Notes under the pieces: generated by a model
Told to the model about the DNA's origin: nothing
The model's input: only the letters and a program-made list of their open reading frames with translations
The model's database searches: none
Program-made: the position numbers and the translations under genes
Part shown: one piece after another, positions 27,001-36,986 of the stretch
Layout: the number at the start of each line of letters is the position of its first letter
Numbering within the stretch: the first letter of the stretch is position 1
DNA from: Branchiostoma floridae
Taxonomy: Eukaryota; Chordata; Leptocardii; Amphioxiformes; Branchiostomatidae
Direction: 5' to 3'
Length of the DNA stretch: 64,000 bases
NCBI RefSeq assembly: GCF_000003815.2
Contig: NC_049982.1
Span: 11,418,386 to 11,482,385, forward strand

Positions 27001-30000
27001 GGCATTTAGCAGATGCGATGACCTGATTGGTCAGTTCGGGTACGTAGCCAACTTCATGAGGAAGGGTCTTTCAAATTAGCAGCCTTATGCCGCACGGAGT
27101 ACAGTACAGGCCGTCAGGGAAGAAATCCGTCAAAAATAAGTGAAAAATTGTACAGTTTATCTTAAAATTGGCAACAAGACACAAACGAAGTAACAAATTT
27201 ATAGTCGTTATTGTGTAGTTTTTGCTTGATTTACGCAAGTTTAGCTAGTTACCCAAGTTTAGATCTAGCGATGCATTTTTGAGTACTAGTATTTTAGGGC
27301 GTGCAGAATAGCGTGGTAGGTGGGAGAGGAGGGGGCGTTACTGGCACACGTATGCATGCGCAGACATTTCATCACAATATGGAACTAGAGTTCCACGAAC
27401 ACATACCTTTGCCAAATAAACCAGGTTTGTTTTGTAGAATCATGTCTGTAGACAAATGCGTTACTCATTTCATTTCATTTCAAGATTATATGCTTGGAGT
27501 TGGTTTATAAAATTTCGGCATTGATTATGCAAATTAGATCCCAAGTTACAATTAATTGATATCAGCATACCAAAATTATCCAGCATACCCATTATCGAAC
27601 TTGACCTTTGTTTTCCCGACCCCTACCCACCCACCAAATATCATCAGGATCCATCCAAGGCTTCTTGAGTTATGCTGTTCACACACACACACACAAACAC
27701 ACAAACACGCCCAAAACATAACCCTAGCCATTCTGGCAAAGGTAAAAATCCGTTGTTCCCTTCTGGAGTTATGGAAAAGTCCTTTCACCAACAAATCCTA
27801 CCTATTTTGCTAACTGGTTGGTATGGTCCGGCGCCAGTCTGGAAACTGATATGTGGGGTCAGGGAGCGTGGGCCTCGGGAACCCGTCAACTGTCAGGCAC
27901 AGCTGCAGCTGGAATCAACCAAACCAGGCTGGGGGGTTGTAATGCTTCAGAAGTTTTGACAAGAATGCCCCTGCTATCCCTAGCTGCTAGGGGGCCCAAA
28001 CTTATGTCACTAACTCCTGAGCACAAGAGCTACCTAACACCCAAAATTCGTGACCATACCATGTTTAGAAGATGAGAAAACACGCCCGGAAGTTGCGCTG
28101 CAGTACCAAGGGAAGCCGCTAGGGGGCCCATCATCGAACTTGACCTCCGTTTTCCAGATCCCTACCCACCCACCAAATATCATCAGCGTCCGTCGAAGTC
28201 TTCTCGAGTTATGCTGTCCACGGACAAAATTTTGCAACTAAACCGGCGCCTGCACTTCCAGGAAAGCCGCTAGGGGGCCCAAACTCGCAGCAGTCACTCT
28301 CTGCTTTAAGGGGTCCCTACCACTCAAAAATCACGACCGCAGCAAGTCCAATACGCGAGATATCAAGCATGCAGGGTCCATTGCAGTACCTTAGCAAGCC
28401 GCTAGGGGGCCCATTATCGTCTCCCCCTTCTTTCTCCAGACCCCTACCCACCCACCAAATATCAGCCGCATCCGTCGCAGTCTTCTGGAGTTATGCTGCT
28501 CACAAACGGGGGGAAAGCACACAACCGGACCGAAAATATAACCTTTGCCAGAATGGCTATTCTGGTAAAGGTAGTAATGTTGGACTGTGCAGTGACTAAG
28601 ACAGTATTGTATTATCTGTGAAAAGAGTAGAGTAGTCAGTCCTTTCCATACTAATAGTATTTTCAGTGGCAAATCTACTAGTACCAATAACGTTACACTA
28701 TATTGGGTGTCAGTCTGACAGTGCTAAATTCGTCATTGGCCTGGTACTGGAACTCTACTGTTTCCAAGAAGTCTGACCTATAGACTTTTAAGTGTAATGT
28801 AGTTTGCTTAATGAGGTCTGCTTGCAAGAAGATTGATAATGCTTGTGACAACCTTGAATGAGTACATTAACTGCCCCTGCCTTGTGTAAATAAGCTGGAA
28901 ATCTTCCCATCACAACCACGCCAATGTATGCTGTGGGTACGCAAGAAGCCGTTTCACCCTAGTTTAAACCCCAAACGCGCGGGTGAAAGGAACTCTGGGT
29001 ATAAATATATCAAGGTTGAAGGCCAGAAAATCAACATTTCGCCATTTTGGAGGCGCCACTGCGTTCCGGACATTGTTACACAGATCGAAACAATGGTAGA
29101 GATGAGACTGTTTACGCCTGAGGGCCTTCAACTTTAACATATAAGTCATATTACCTTTCATCCGCGCGGGCGTGGTAACTAGTGTGAAAAGGCTTATACC
29201 AAGGAGGTTAAAAATAACATGATCATGTAATATTAAATGTACTGATATTTGTGGATTGAAAATAACCTCCTTGCTTATACCAAAGTTTAGGGTCGCATAT
29301 CGTGTTGCATCTGTAGAAAAAAATACGACATAATTTCCCTTTGTGAAATAAATGCAAACATACAGCGTCTTCATACCGCACTGGACCAACGTGTGACCGA
29401 TGTATTGCGTATTCGTAACGTTTTGGTCACCTAACTTCGTACGAACGTGTTTTGTGTATGTCCAAAATTGTCGGACGTACTGGGCGTATGTTTTCGTATG
29501 CCTGCGTACTTGAAACTTTCACAAAACAATTCAGATGCATTCGAGGTGCGTATTGTGCGTACGATCGCGCATGGAAAAAATTAACCGAAATGTCAATACG
29601 GAACTCACGCGGCTTGAAAATATACGCACGTGTGAACTCCCCTTTGGCCTACGTCACATTTCCTACCCTGGGCCCGGCCGGGCTGTTTGCGGAAACGAAA
29701 AATCTAAGTTTATGCCAATAAATATGCGCAAGGCATGCTGTTGAATTATTTTGGTCCGTTTTGTGTTTTTGTTGTGTTTCATGCCGTTTTTTCGTTCCCC
29801 AAACTTGCCCGGCCGGGCCCCTTTGTAGAAATGTGACGTTAGCCTTAATGTGTGAATCACTAGCATGTTGTGTGCGTGTTGTAATCAAGAAATAAAATCT
29901 AAAAGTATGATTACAGTACGTACAGTACTAGTCATTCTGACATGGGATGATTTTTTTTTCGAATTCAATTTTGGAGCATTCCATTTTTGCATAAAGGAGC

Positions 30001-32999
30001 AGGGTGGAGTGAATATTGTTGAATTTGCTCATAAGCAAATACAGGCCTTTCTAGTTATAAACTCCTTCGTACTGTATTTCCTTTTAAAATTTGTATGTTG
30101 AGAGAAATAACATTAGCTAGGCATGGCATTGCTGCTACATTGTGGTTGTAATACCACGTCTATGTGTATTGGGTGTACACAAGGATGTACACAAGGATGT
30201 ATACCTTAGATTTGACAACCAATACCAAATACACAAACCGACAATTGTTGTCAACTTAAAATATGAAACTTCTTTCTTCATTCATTAAATGAGGATGACT
30301 TACAACAGGCTCATTGAGTATCATATATGTATAGAAGAAATTGTTGTACTTGGCTTTAGCCTGTGTTTATCCCATCTCTCACTGGCTGGGGTTTATGACC
30401 CCCTTTTAGTCAGGATACACTTGAGTTCTCCTTGGAATAGAAAGACTAACGTTATACATATGAAAATAGTCTGCTCACCTGCACACAAAGCGTACTTGCC
30501 TCCGTAGTTTGCCCCTTGCACGCCCCATTGACTAGTATCAAGGTCCACACCCCAGGCGCTGTCGTCATTTTGCCAGTTTCGGTGGTACACGAAAATGTCG
30601 TCAAGAGGTTGGCAGTTGTGGGCTTGGCTGGTTCCACACAGGGATTGAGACAGAACGGCTAGTGTACGACAACTTATATCGGAACCGTCAATACGGACGC
30701 ATTCCGATGACCAGTAGTTGTAGCACCCACCATAGCCTGTATAGTAGCACGGAATCCTCATCCCGGCATTCTCACAGGCGGCCTTGACGTTGGTATTGGT
30801 CATATTTCCTGTGACACGAACTTTGTAGAAATCAGTCGCTTGTACGTTGCCTAGATGCCCTAGGGTAGAAGAGAAGAAGCGACATTTTATTTCTACAATT
30901 CAAAATACTGTAACCAGAGAAGACGGTCAGACAGACATGCTTAGTATAATCTTCTACCGGCTATCCGAGGCTTGAAACGCACCAGGAATTTGTCCTGACA
31001 TAGCATAGGTCGTGTCAACTTCACGTGCACATTGTTTCTCGCTTCATATTTAGAATTATTTCATATTTGGTACACACGAATCCATATTTGGCAGATGGTG
31101 TGTACGCCTTTCCAAAGAATTCCCGCCAATTTTGTGAATACGTATACCTTGCACATGCCCACTGGCACATGTCTGAAAGTCATCAGCAAAAAAGTTAGAC
31201 TTTCATTTTTTTTCAATAATCAAAATCACCACACAGAGTACCTTCATTAGTTTTCAAAACGTGCTGAACAAATTTTGGTATTGCGTTATGATATTTTAAA
31301 GAGAAGCTTGGGCGCCGGTACAATGCACATGCATGCACTTGTTTACAATATAGACAATGGAAGGTAATAAATTTAGATAAAATCCGGGGCTTACTCTCAA
31401 AAGTTTCGAAAGTTATATCCACCATTCTTCCTCTGTCATTCAGGTAGACATGAGATTTAAATTTTCTGTCATATTGCATCTCTTAATTCTTAGGACGCCA
31501 TTCATGATTAAAACAAATCCACTGGGTTCTATCCGTTTGACCTAAATATCCGCAGCGTTTCAGTTCCTTGAAAAGTCATAGTAAGGTCTCATTCCTGCAT
31601 TTCATCGTTACTTTGAAAACAGTGATTAGATACTTTCTGGTCCTTATCAGACTGCATACATACCCAGGGTCACAGAGAGAGAGTTATCGGTGACAGAGAT
31701 ATGAGTATCCACAATAATCAAGTATTTCTTTTACACGCTGTAACAACGTTCTTCTCCGACCATTTCTAACGGAGTACGGAGTTGTGCTATACCAAAAGTG
31801 CGTCTACTTGTAATGGATGCCTTGTAAAATCCATTTGTGATGACAATTCGCAATTCCGGACAACTTGCGGCAGAAACCATGTCAGGTCCATCTCGCGAGG
31901 AGATTCCGAAAAAAATCCGCATGGAATCCAAAGCGGATGACAAATAAATCCGTGTCAGCTAATGCCGGTACGGATAGAACCGTTTTTTTTATCGTGAACG
32001 GGGCCTAAGTTGATAATTTTACGACTCAGAACAACTGTAGCCTAAAGACTAAAATATCAATATGTTGTCACTGGTGTTCCTGTGTGTAGCGATAATTCAA
32101 GGAACAATAGCCGGAAGCCAACCAACAATACTGAGTACTATGAAGCCAAGGTAGGAAGGGAAGGGCTAGCAACCCCTCCCTGTAAAAATATATTTTACTA
32201 CATAAACGCAAAGAAACTCGCCACCACTAGGCACTTCAGGGTCTGAACGATGAGACCGAAATATAAAGACACAGATATTAAGCTCAAACCAATGTGCCTA
32301 CCAACCTTGAGCTTTTACAATATGCTAAATACTTCGGACGAACCTGACAATCCATAGAAGAGTGGAAGACTAGACAAGAGACATCCCAGTATGTCCAATG
32401 GGAATCCTCGTCAGATTTTCCGATGTCTCACAAGCTCCAAGGCTTATTTCACCCTCAAGCAGAAGTAAGTTCACCAAAGTAACAACAACCCATCCTCCTA
32501 CGCAGGGACATCCAACAGCCAAACTGCCTGTCTGGATGTGCCCTGCTCTTTCAACCGTCACTCTTAGTTCCTGTGGTCACCCAATCAGAGAATGGGCTTT
32601 CCGTTTTAAAAGCTGTCTCGCATGTATAAGGGTTACCTCATTAATATTTATAAGCAGGGCGGTCAGGAACTAAGAGTGGCGGTTGAAAGAGCAGGGCACA
32701 TCGAGACAGGCAGTTTGGCTGTTGGATGTCCCTGCGTAGGAGGATGCAACAACCATGCTTGTGAAACCACCCCCACCTGGTCGTTTCTTCATCAAAGACA
32801 TTTTTTTATATCATCGACATCACTTTCGTTGCAAGTTAATCACTGGTGAAAGATATTTCGAAAAAGATAAGATAGCAAAATCATAAGCTATATGATTACT
32901 CTGCCAATACTCAGTCCTAATATAAGCTATGAAGCACTCACTTTCTACAGAGGCTGGCAAGGCGTTGACTGCCCCGATAAGGAGCAAGAGTTTCCACAT
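9048..32999 (-). CDS. Gene BC: secreted protein with two domain-X, four EGF, C-type lectin and C-terminal modules, 609 aa
   Basis: Eleven exons, all phase 1: 32942-32999 (signal peptide, [17 protein letters not shown]), 30479-30859 (domain X1, residues about 20-146), 17221-17616 (X2, 147-278), 15179-15286 (EGF), 14845-14958 (EGF), 14611-14724 (EGF), 14230-14454 and 10713-10838 (C-type lectin domain split over two exons, 391-507), 10309-10428 (EGF), 9512-9586 (half-[13 protein letters not shown]) and 9048-9160 (C-terminal module ending CISG-stop). Total 1830 nt. The lectin part shows [26 protein letters not shown] and YVCE; a sugar- or calcium-binding tripeptide of the EPN/QPD type is not evident. 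I join X1 and X2 into one gene because no signal-peptide exon is visible between 17617 and 30478 and the phases fit. Two separate genes remain possible. That 12.9-kb intron is filled with transposons. The product is likely secreted or matrix-bound; ligand unknown. Confidence 0.72.
11298..13255. repeat. Near-identical 778-bp direct repeat flanking an assembly gap
   Basis: 11298-12075 and 12479-13255 are nearly identical, and the N run lies exactly between them. The few mismatches cluster next to the gap on both sides. This pattern suggests an unresolved overlap (haplotype or contig ends) rather than a real tandem duplication. Confidence 0.8.
12076..12478. other. Assembly gap, 403 N
   Basis: Run of N inside the Helitron at 11008-13889. 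Open frames reported across it are meaningless. Confidence 1.
13929..14065. mobile_element. Short derivative of the 7913-8499 MITE family
   Basis: Left end GTTACTTACGCAACTGGATA and right end TATCCAGTTGCTTGAGTGAC are inverted, and match the outer 20-25 bp of the 587-bp foldback. The interior is short and unrelated, so this is an internally deleted or related member. Confidence 0.55.
15560..16790 (+). repeat. Interspersed repeat family R1 (ATAACTCGAGAA / TTCATGATATTTGG)
   Basis: A divergent repeat with the recurring phrases ATAACTCGAGA, TGGATCTTCATGATATTTGG, GGGCCTCCTAGCGG, CTGCAGGGGCATTTTTGTCAA and GTAGCTTAGGCAAAGATGTAC, present about three times in tandem here. Copies also lie at 27540-28560, 34200-34690, 35880-36650, 39150-39510 and 44937-45500. 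No coding capacity or clear termini. It fills the intron between X2 and the first EGF exon of gene BC. Confidence 0.65.
17712..20896 (-). mobile_element. Large Helitron-like element, copy 1 (minus orientation)
   Basis: The minus-strand 3' end at 17712 is CTAG followed by T, with an ATTTGCTCCTAAGCAAAT hairpin just inside. The other end is near 20896, before an AAATAAATAAA spacer. The body is the reverse complement of 26950-30054 in long stretches: 19240-19350 matches 27130-27240, 20225-20335 matches 26990-27130, and 19030-19140 matches 28600-28700. A MITE is inserted at 19358-20221. No ORF of its own was recognised, so it is non-autonomous or decayed. Confidence 0.7.
19358..20221. mobile_element. 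Harbinger-like MITE, 864 bp, TTA target duplication
   Basis: Terminal inverted repeats begin GGCCATGTTGATTTGATTAT and extend about 32 bp near-perfectly, then up to about 85 bp with mismatches. Both sides carry TTA (19355-19357 and 20222-20224). The paralogous Helitron copy around 27120-27150 has the uninterrupted site with one TAA, which confirms both ends and a 3-bp duplication. A TWA duplication with GG-starting termini fits the PIF/Harbinger superfamily. No transposase ORF. Confidence 0.88.
21433..22750 (+). repeat. Tandem array of about-255-bp units
   Basis: The phrase GTTGACGATGATGCACG, or a close variant, recurs near 21523, 21779, 22035, 22286, 22396 and 22648. Spacing is about 251-256 bp except for one 111-bp truncated unit. 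Each full unit contains TATCACCCCTACAATTTGTT and GTTCCCGTTGTCGCATACGT. Open frames of up to 155 codons inside are a by-product of the unit and show no known domain. Confidence 0.88.
23696..24127. mobile_element. hAT-type MITE, 432 bp, 8-bp target duplication
   Basis: Termini TAGGGCTGGGTACCGGTAC and GTACCGATACCCAGCCCTA are inverted. The 8-bp direct repeat GTCGTGAC flanks both sides (23688-23695 and 24128-24135). Removing the element and one repeat restores the Helentron reading frame (NIKCRDHCKDN). The interior repeats CAGGTCCAGGTCCGG. An 8-bp duplication and TAGGG-type ends are typical of hAT elements. No ORF. Confidence 0.93.
25368..26572 (+). mobile_element. Non-autonomous Helitron, 1205 bp, inside the Helentron nuclease
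   Basis: It starts TATTTCAGCCATACC within a near-perfect palindrome and ends CTAG, with hairpin ATTTGCTCTCAAGCAAAT 12 nt upstream. It sits between host A and T with no target duplication, as Helitrons do. Excision restores the EEP reading frame through Tyr residues into SDHD. It is the same family as 11008-13889. Confidence 0.88.
25600..26260 (+). repeat. About-165-bp tandem repeat inside the Helitron
   Basis: Four units share GGCTCCTGTAGCCTCG, TTTACAACCAAATGATCTG, AAAGTGCCCTTCAATTATG and CCCATACGGTACAACAAAAT. Related, more diverged units occur reversed at 13250-13680 in the sister element. Confidence 0.85.
27540..28560. repeat. Repeat family R1, several reiterated units
   Basis: ACCCACCCACCAAATATCA followed by CGAGTTATGCTG or TGGAGTTATGCTG occurs three times. 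GCCGCTAGGGGGCCCA separates the units, together with a short CA microsatellite at 27680-27711. They are nested in the Helitron-like copy 2. Confidence 0.6.
30055..30478. other. Intron sequence next to the X1 exon of gene BC
   Basis: No exon or repeat recognised, and in particular no signal-peptide-like exon on the minus strand. This supports joining X1 to X2. Confidence 0.4.
32062..32150 (+). CDS. Possible orphan signal-peptide exon
   Basis: ATG at 32062 opens a strongly hydrophobic leader ([19 protein letters not shown]), and the frame ends at a good donor (CCAAG|GTAGGA) after 32150. It lies on the opposite strand within intron 1 of gene BC. No following plus-strand exon was found, so it may be a fragment of a lost gene or chance. 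Confidence 0.25.
32491..32752. repeat. Inverted repeat with about 100-bp arms
   Basis: The left arm around 32491-32577 contains CAAACTGCCTGTC and GTGCCCTGCTCTTTCAACC. The right arm, 32648-32752, carries their reverse complements. Outer sequence CCTCCTACGCAGGGACATCC is mirrored near 32745. It resembles a foldback MITE; no duplication was resolved. Confidence 0.65.
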
Positions 33000-33074
33000 T
33001 TTACCGTCTCTTGAGTCGATACCAGACAGCTGAAATGTATGAACTTGAATGCGAGGTCTGGTCTGTGGTAGACA

Positions 33075-33112
33075 ATTTATAACCAGTTCCAAGGCCATGT
33101 GAATCGCACAGA
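33075..33112 (-). promoter_or_regulatory. Core promoter of gene BC (TATA plus conserved upstream block)
   Basis: On the minus strand TATAAAT lies at 33075-33081, 76 bp before the ATG. It is preceded by CATCTGTGCGATTCACATG and CCTTGGAAC. The same block precedes gene D at the same distance from its TATA box (38844-38888). CCAAGGCCA, on the other strand, resembles an orphan nuclear-receptor (SF-1/LRH-1-type) half-site; that reading is speculative. Confidence 0.65.
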
Positions 33113-34199
33113 TGGTTGCAGATAAAATCTACTTTGGGCATCAGGTCTTAAGTGTTTGTTCACTTTTATTACAGTGACCCTTCTCCTACATTTGTGGTCC
33201 CTCAGTACCACGTTTTAATATCAGATAAATGGACTCATGTTCATTAGAAGCAGGGGATTCCAGAAGCACTCGTGTATCTATGGTACGGACATTCATGCTA
33301 TCACAATCAAAGCTGTTACCAAACTGCGTATCATGTTTGTTTTGCCCCCATATCCCTATCTTCCAAGTCTCTTCTCTATCGTGTTTGAACTGTTAGGTAC
33401 GGATGTGTAGCTAATGCCAAAGATTGGCATCAATGTGACTAACACCGGTAGCGGTCTTTTTACATGTTATCAAATCGATAACGCAAATTTGAACGGTGCT
33501 TTTGTAACTGCCTACCGACAGAGATGAACTAGATCTTATCTCTTTGTCTATCTATGTTAAAAGCTTCAAGCTAAAAGCGTTGTGCATTTTTGTCACAGAT
33601 GCATATATAAACTTATCCAAGATAGTTCTTGCTAACTATACACGATGCATAGTCAAATAAACGTGCTCCTCATTGACGTCCTGTACTTTTCACCCTTTCA
33701 ATTTCAACCGTATCTCAACATCCATCAACAACCATCGACGGGATAGGCTGACTTCAAAGTGTTGAACACCGGTAGCTTCCCTTCTCAACAAATCGATATG
33801 ACAAATATTTATGAATACACCTGTAGATTCCCATCAACATTTGGGAACGAACTATCCATGTAGAGTTGATGAAAGGATGCAACGTATGATGAAACAACAT
33901 TGGATTTTCAGTTCCTGTCCGAAATATTCAGGATACAATAAATGCAGGGCCAGTGAAAAATTATGTATTGTTACCTGCATGTATAGTTTCATTAGCATGG
34001 GAGTGTGTGGAAGGGACAACGTAATACAATTTGATATTCGTTTATGTTATGTTTACTTGTCTTTGTTGCAAATGTATGGTTATAACACCGTTTCCTCTGT
34101 ATGTTCTACTCAACTGATGGGTAGTGAGTTTTTGTGTAAATGGAACCTCAATTGAAGAAAATGAAGATGAAGCGTATACATTAATATGGAGGTACTGTT
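33113..34199. other. Intergenic stretch upstream of gene BC
   Basis: No gene or mobile element with identifiable ends. A plus-strand open frame of 114 codons at 33811-34155 shows no domain or splice context and is treated as chance. Confidence 0.4.
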
Positions 34200-34690
34200 T
34201 TTACCTTTGCCAGAATGGAAAGGTTATGTTTGTTATGTAGGCTTTTATGTCTGTCTGTCTGTCTATCTGTCTGTCACCAGCATAACTCGAGAAGCCTTAG
34301 ATGGATCCTGATGATATTTGGTAAGTGGTTAGGTGTCGGGAAAACTATGGTCAAGTTCGATAATGGGCCCCATAGCGGCTTCCTAAGGTACTGCAGTGAA
34401 ACTTCCATTTTTGATAACTCGTGTTCTGGACATGCTGTGATCGTGTTTCTTGAGTGGTATATAGCCCTTGGAACAGAGAGTATGTGCTGTGGGTAGCAGC
34501 TTTTTTTGGAACTGCAGGCGCCGGTTTCCTTTCAAACATTGCACTAGAATAACTTGAAAACGTGTTGACGGATCGTCATGATTTTTGGTATATGGATGGC
34601 CTAAGTGATTACTTACACTATATAATGATAATTATGCAAATCAACATCTAATTTGCATAATTAATGAGGAAAGTTTATAAATCCACTGCA
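34200..34690 (+). repeat. Repeat family R1 copy
   Basis: Contains GCATAACTCGAGAAGCC, GGATCCTGATGATATTTGG, GGGCCCCATAGCGGCTTCC and the A/T-rich tail ATTTGCATAATTAATGAGG. Confidence 0.65.
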
Positions 34691-35004
34691 TCTAATGATA
34701 GGACTGTGCTATTGTAGGTGTGAGGTGGAAGATGACGTAATCGGAGATTGGGTCCAAATTGATCCCTCTGGATATGGATGGGAAGTTTAATTTGGCCCGA
34801 GTCCAAAGTGACATAAGCAGGAACATGTAGAATTAACGAGAAATTCACAATAATGAATAAAACAAGAAATATAGAAAAAAAACTATAAAATGGTCAGGTA
34901 ATAATCCTTGATTTCTTGTTTACACTGTGACACTGATACACATGGCTCCCAATTAGACCTCAAAGATGTATCTTTAAGTTAGTTTTTCATCTGTCAAAGT
35001 ACGA

Positions 35005-35349
35005 TCAAAGTTTGTAATGTTGTTCAGCAGTGACACCTAGAGTCTTGGCCAGGTACTGATGTGTCTGCCTCTCTCCTTTCCTTCCAGGACGGTAGGTTTG
35101 GAACTGATCACCTGCCACCACAGGAGATGATGCAAAGGGCGCGTCTCTGAACACGTTCCATACTTGCAGACTGCTCTTCATTCCATTACAGAGCATGGCC
35201 ATACTCGAGGTGGGATAAGTGACAAGTAAACCTCTACCAGGTCGAGAACGCTCATACATTGCTTGGCCAACACTCGCAGGTAGTGTAAATGTGAAAAGAA
35301 CAAGAGTGAACAGCTGGTATCTCACTGGAACTGTCCGAGAGACTTGCAC
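35005..35349 (-). CDS. Unrecognised minus-strand open frame, possibly an exon
   Basis: The frame stays open for about 118 codons before the TGA at 35005. It starts at GTG rather than ATG; an in-frame stop lies a few codons upstream. A candidate acceptor (GACAGTTCCAG) would open it at 35324. The translated stretch has a hydrophobic segment (FTLVLFTFTLPASVGQA) and then a basic, mostly soluble tail (RPGRGLLV, RPGRKGERQ). I recognise no family. It could be a terminal exon of an unseen gene or a decayed retroposed piece. Confidence 0.22.
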   Translation of the reverse strand: MQVSRTVPVRYQLFTLVLFTFTLPASVGQAMYERSRPGRGLLVTYPTSSMAMLCNGMKSSLQVWNVFRDAPFASSPVVAGDQFQTYRPGRKGERQTHQYLAKTLGVTAEQHYKL

Positions 35350-35879
35350 AGCGCTCGACGAATTTCATCGATAAAAAAGAATCTTTTCCCCCTTTGTGTG
35401 TTTTGTTGTCTTTTTAGTCATAGTTATATGTTTTTCACGATATTCCCAAAATAAAGTCGAGGGTACCACAAATCCAATTTAGGACGAATTGAACTCGCCA
35501 CCTTGCCGCAGCTTCAGTGAAATACCCGCTTAAGTTAGATTTTGGTCAGTGTATTATGGTTTAGTTCCATACCCCTGATGCTAGTTTGCTTATTTTGAGT
35601 TTGTAACTCCGTACGTGACGTCATCAGCGCCGCATGTTCTCAGTCAATAAGAATAATCAATATGTAGCTGCTATTTTTCTTTCTTCAAATATTTGCTCGT
35701 CCTATACTCGTCCCATGTTTGATATTTGATACATATATCTAAATCTGTATTTATATAGCCGGTATAACCGCCCTTCGGCGTAACACACCAGCCAACTGTG
35801 TTTCCTCTATCATTGAGCAGAATCTATGGCATGTCAAAGGTCGCTTTAAAGTTTTAAGACGCCCCAAGTGCCACAAGAT

Positions 35880-36650
35880 GATTGTTTGTTATCTCCACGA
35901 AAAAAGGAGATATAGTTTTGGGTGTGTCTGTGTGTCTGTCTGTCTGTGTGTTTGTGTTTCCGGATATTTGTGGTCAGCATAACTCAAGAACCTCTTGATG
36001 GATTACCATGATATTTGGTATGTGGGTAGGTGTTGGAAAGATGAAGGTCAAGGTCAATTTTGGGCCCTCTGGTATGTGACCTTGGTACTGCAGAAGATAT
36101 TCCGTTTTTGTATCTTTTGACATGGATTTCTGCTATGGTCTTGATTTTTTTGTGGCAGATAGCTTGTGATGAAAGGAATGGGTGGTATATGTTTAGGTCG
36201 CCCAGGTTACTCTGGAACTGCAGGGGCGTTTTCCACAAAATGTTCCAAGGAGGATAACTGGACAAGGGAACAACAAATTTAGTCATATTTGGTATGTAGG
36301 TAGCTTTGACAGAGATGTACATAATCAACTGACACTTAATTTGCATAATTAATGAGGGAAATCTATATTTGTAGTGTTTGCCATTGTGGGACTCAAATAC
36401 CTGTCATATAAGTAGTTTGTGGCTGGTGGAACATTAACAGATATCAATCATGCAAATATGTCCCTAATTTGAATAATTAATGTAAAAGTGCTATAATTCT
36501 TCTAAATGGTAAATGATTGCACAATCTACATTTCGACCAGTGTAAGTTATCTAAATGTGTACATAACCAAGCATAGATTATGTGAATGTAGAAATCATTT
36601 ACATAATCAGACTATTTCATGGAGGTATGAGGTCTCCGAGCTCTTGTTTG
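35880..36650 (+). repeat. Repeat family R1 copy, longest form
   Basis: Starts ATCTCCACGAAAAAAGGAGA, has a (GTCT)n tract, then CATAACTCAAGAACCTC, CATGATATTTGGTATGTGG, and ends near TTCATGGAGGTATGAGGTC. The same ending appears inverted at 44950. Confidence 0.65.
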
Positions 36651-36931
36651 GACATGTTTCAACGTATTGTTGTTCATACACACATATTAAACGTCGTTGC
36701 ATGTAGATGAAGCACATCTTATTATTTTGACCCAATATTATTATTGGCTTGTCCGTTTGTTTATCTGTATCTTTATCTGTCTGTCTTTTCATCTGTGCCC
36801 TTCTCTCCAAAAATGAAGTTCTGTACGATTATCAAAGTATACTATTTAGGCAATACGATATCAAACGTATTTTTCAACAACCCAACAACATCTCATACAC
36901 GGTGGGTGAGGGTTTCTTTTGTAATCTTACA

Positions 36932-36937
36932 TTTATT
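36932..36937 (-). terminator. Poly(A) signal of gene D
   Basis: AATAAA on the minus strand, about 50 nt after the stop codon at 36987. Confidence 0.65.
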
Positions 36938-36986
36938 CCATCATCAATACTGAGCACCAAGTGCCAGCAGACTGGCCCCTTCATGT

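Larger units (their letters stand above)
20919..30054 (+). mobile_element. Large Helitron-like element, copy 2 (plus orientation), composite with nested insertions
   Basis: The 5' end is an almost perfect palindrome at about 20919-20965 (ATTTTCACT to AGTGAAAAT around CATAGG). The 3' end is CTAG at 30051-30054 followed by host T, with an ATTTGCTCATAAGCAAAT hairpin 12 nt inside. 20960-21330 mirrors 20400-20870 of copy 1, and 26950-30054 mirrors its remainder. Between these lie a 255-bp tandem array, the Helentron remnant, and other repeats. Whether 20919 and 30054 belong to one element split by insertions or to two truncated copies is not settled. Confidence 0.55.
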
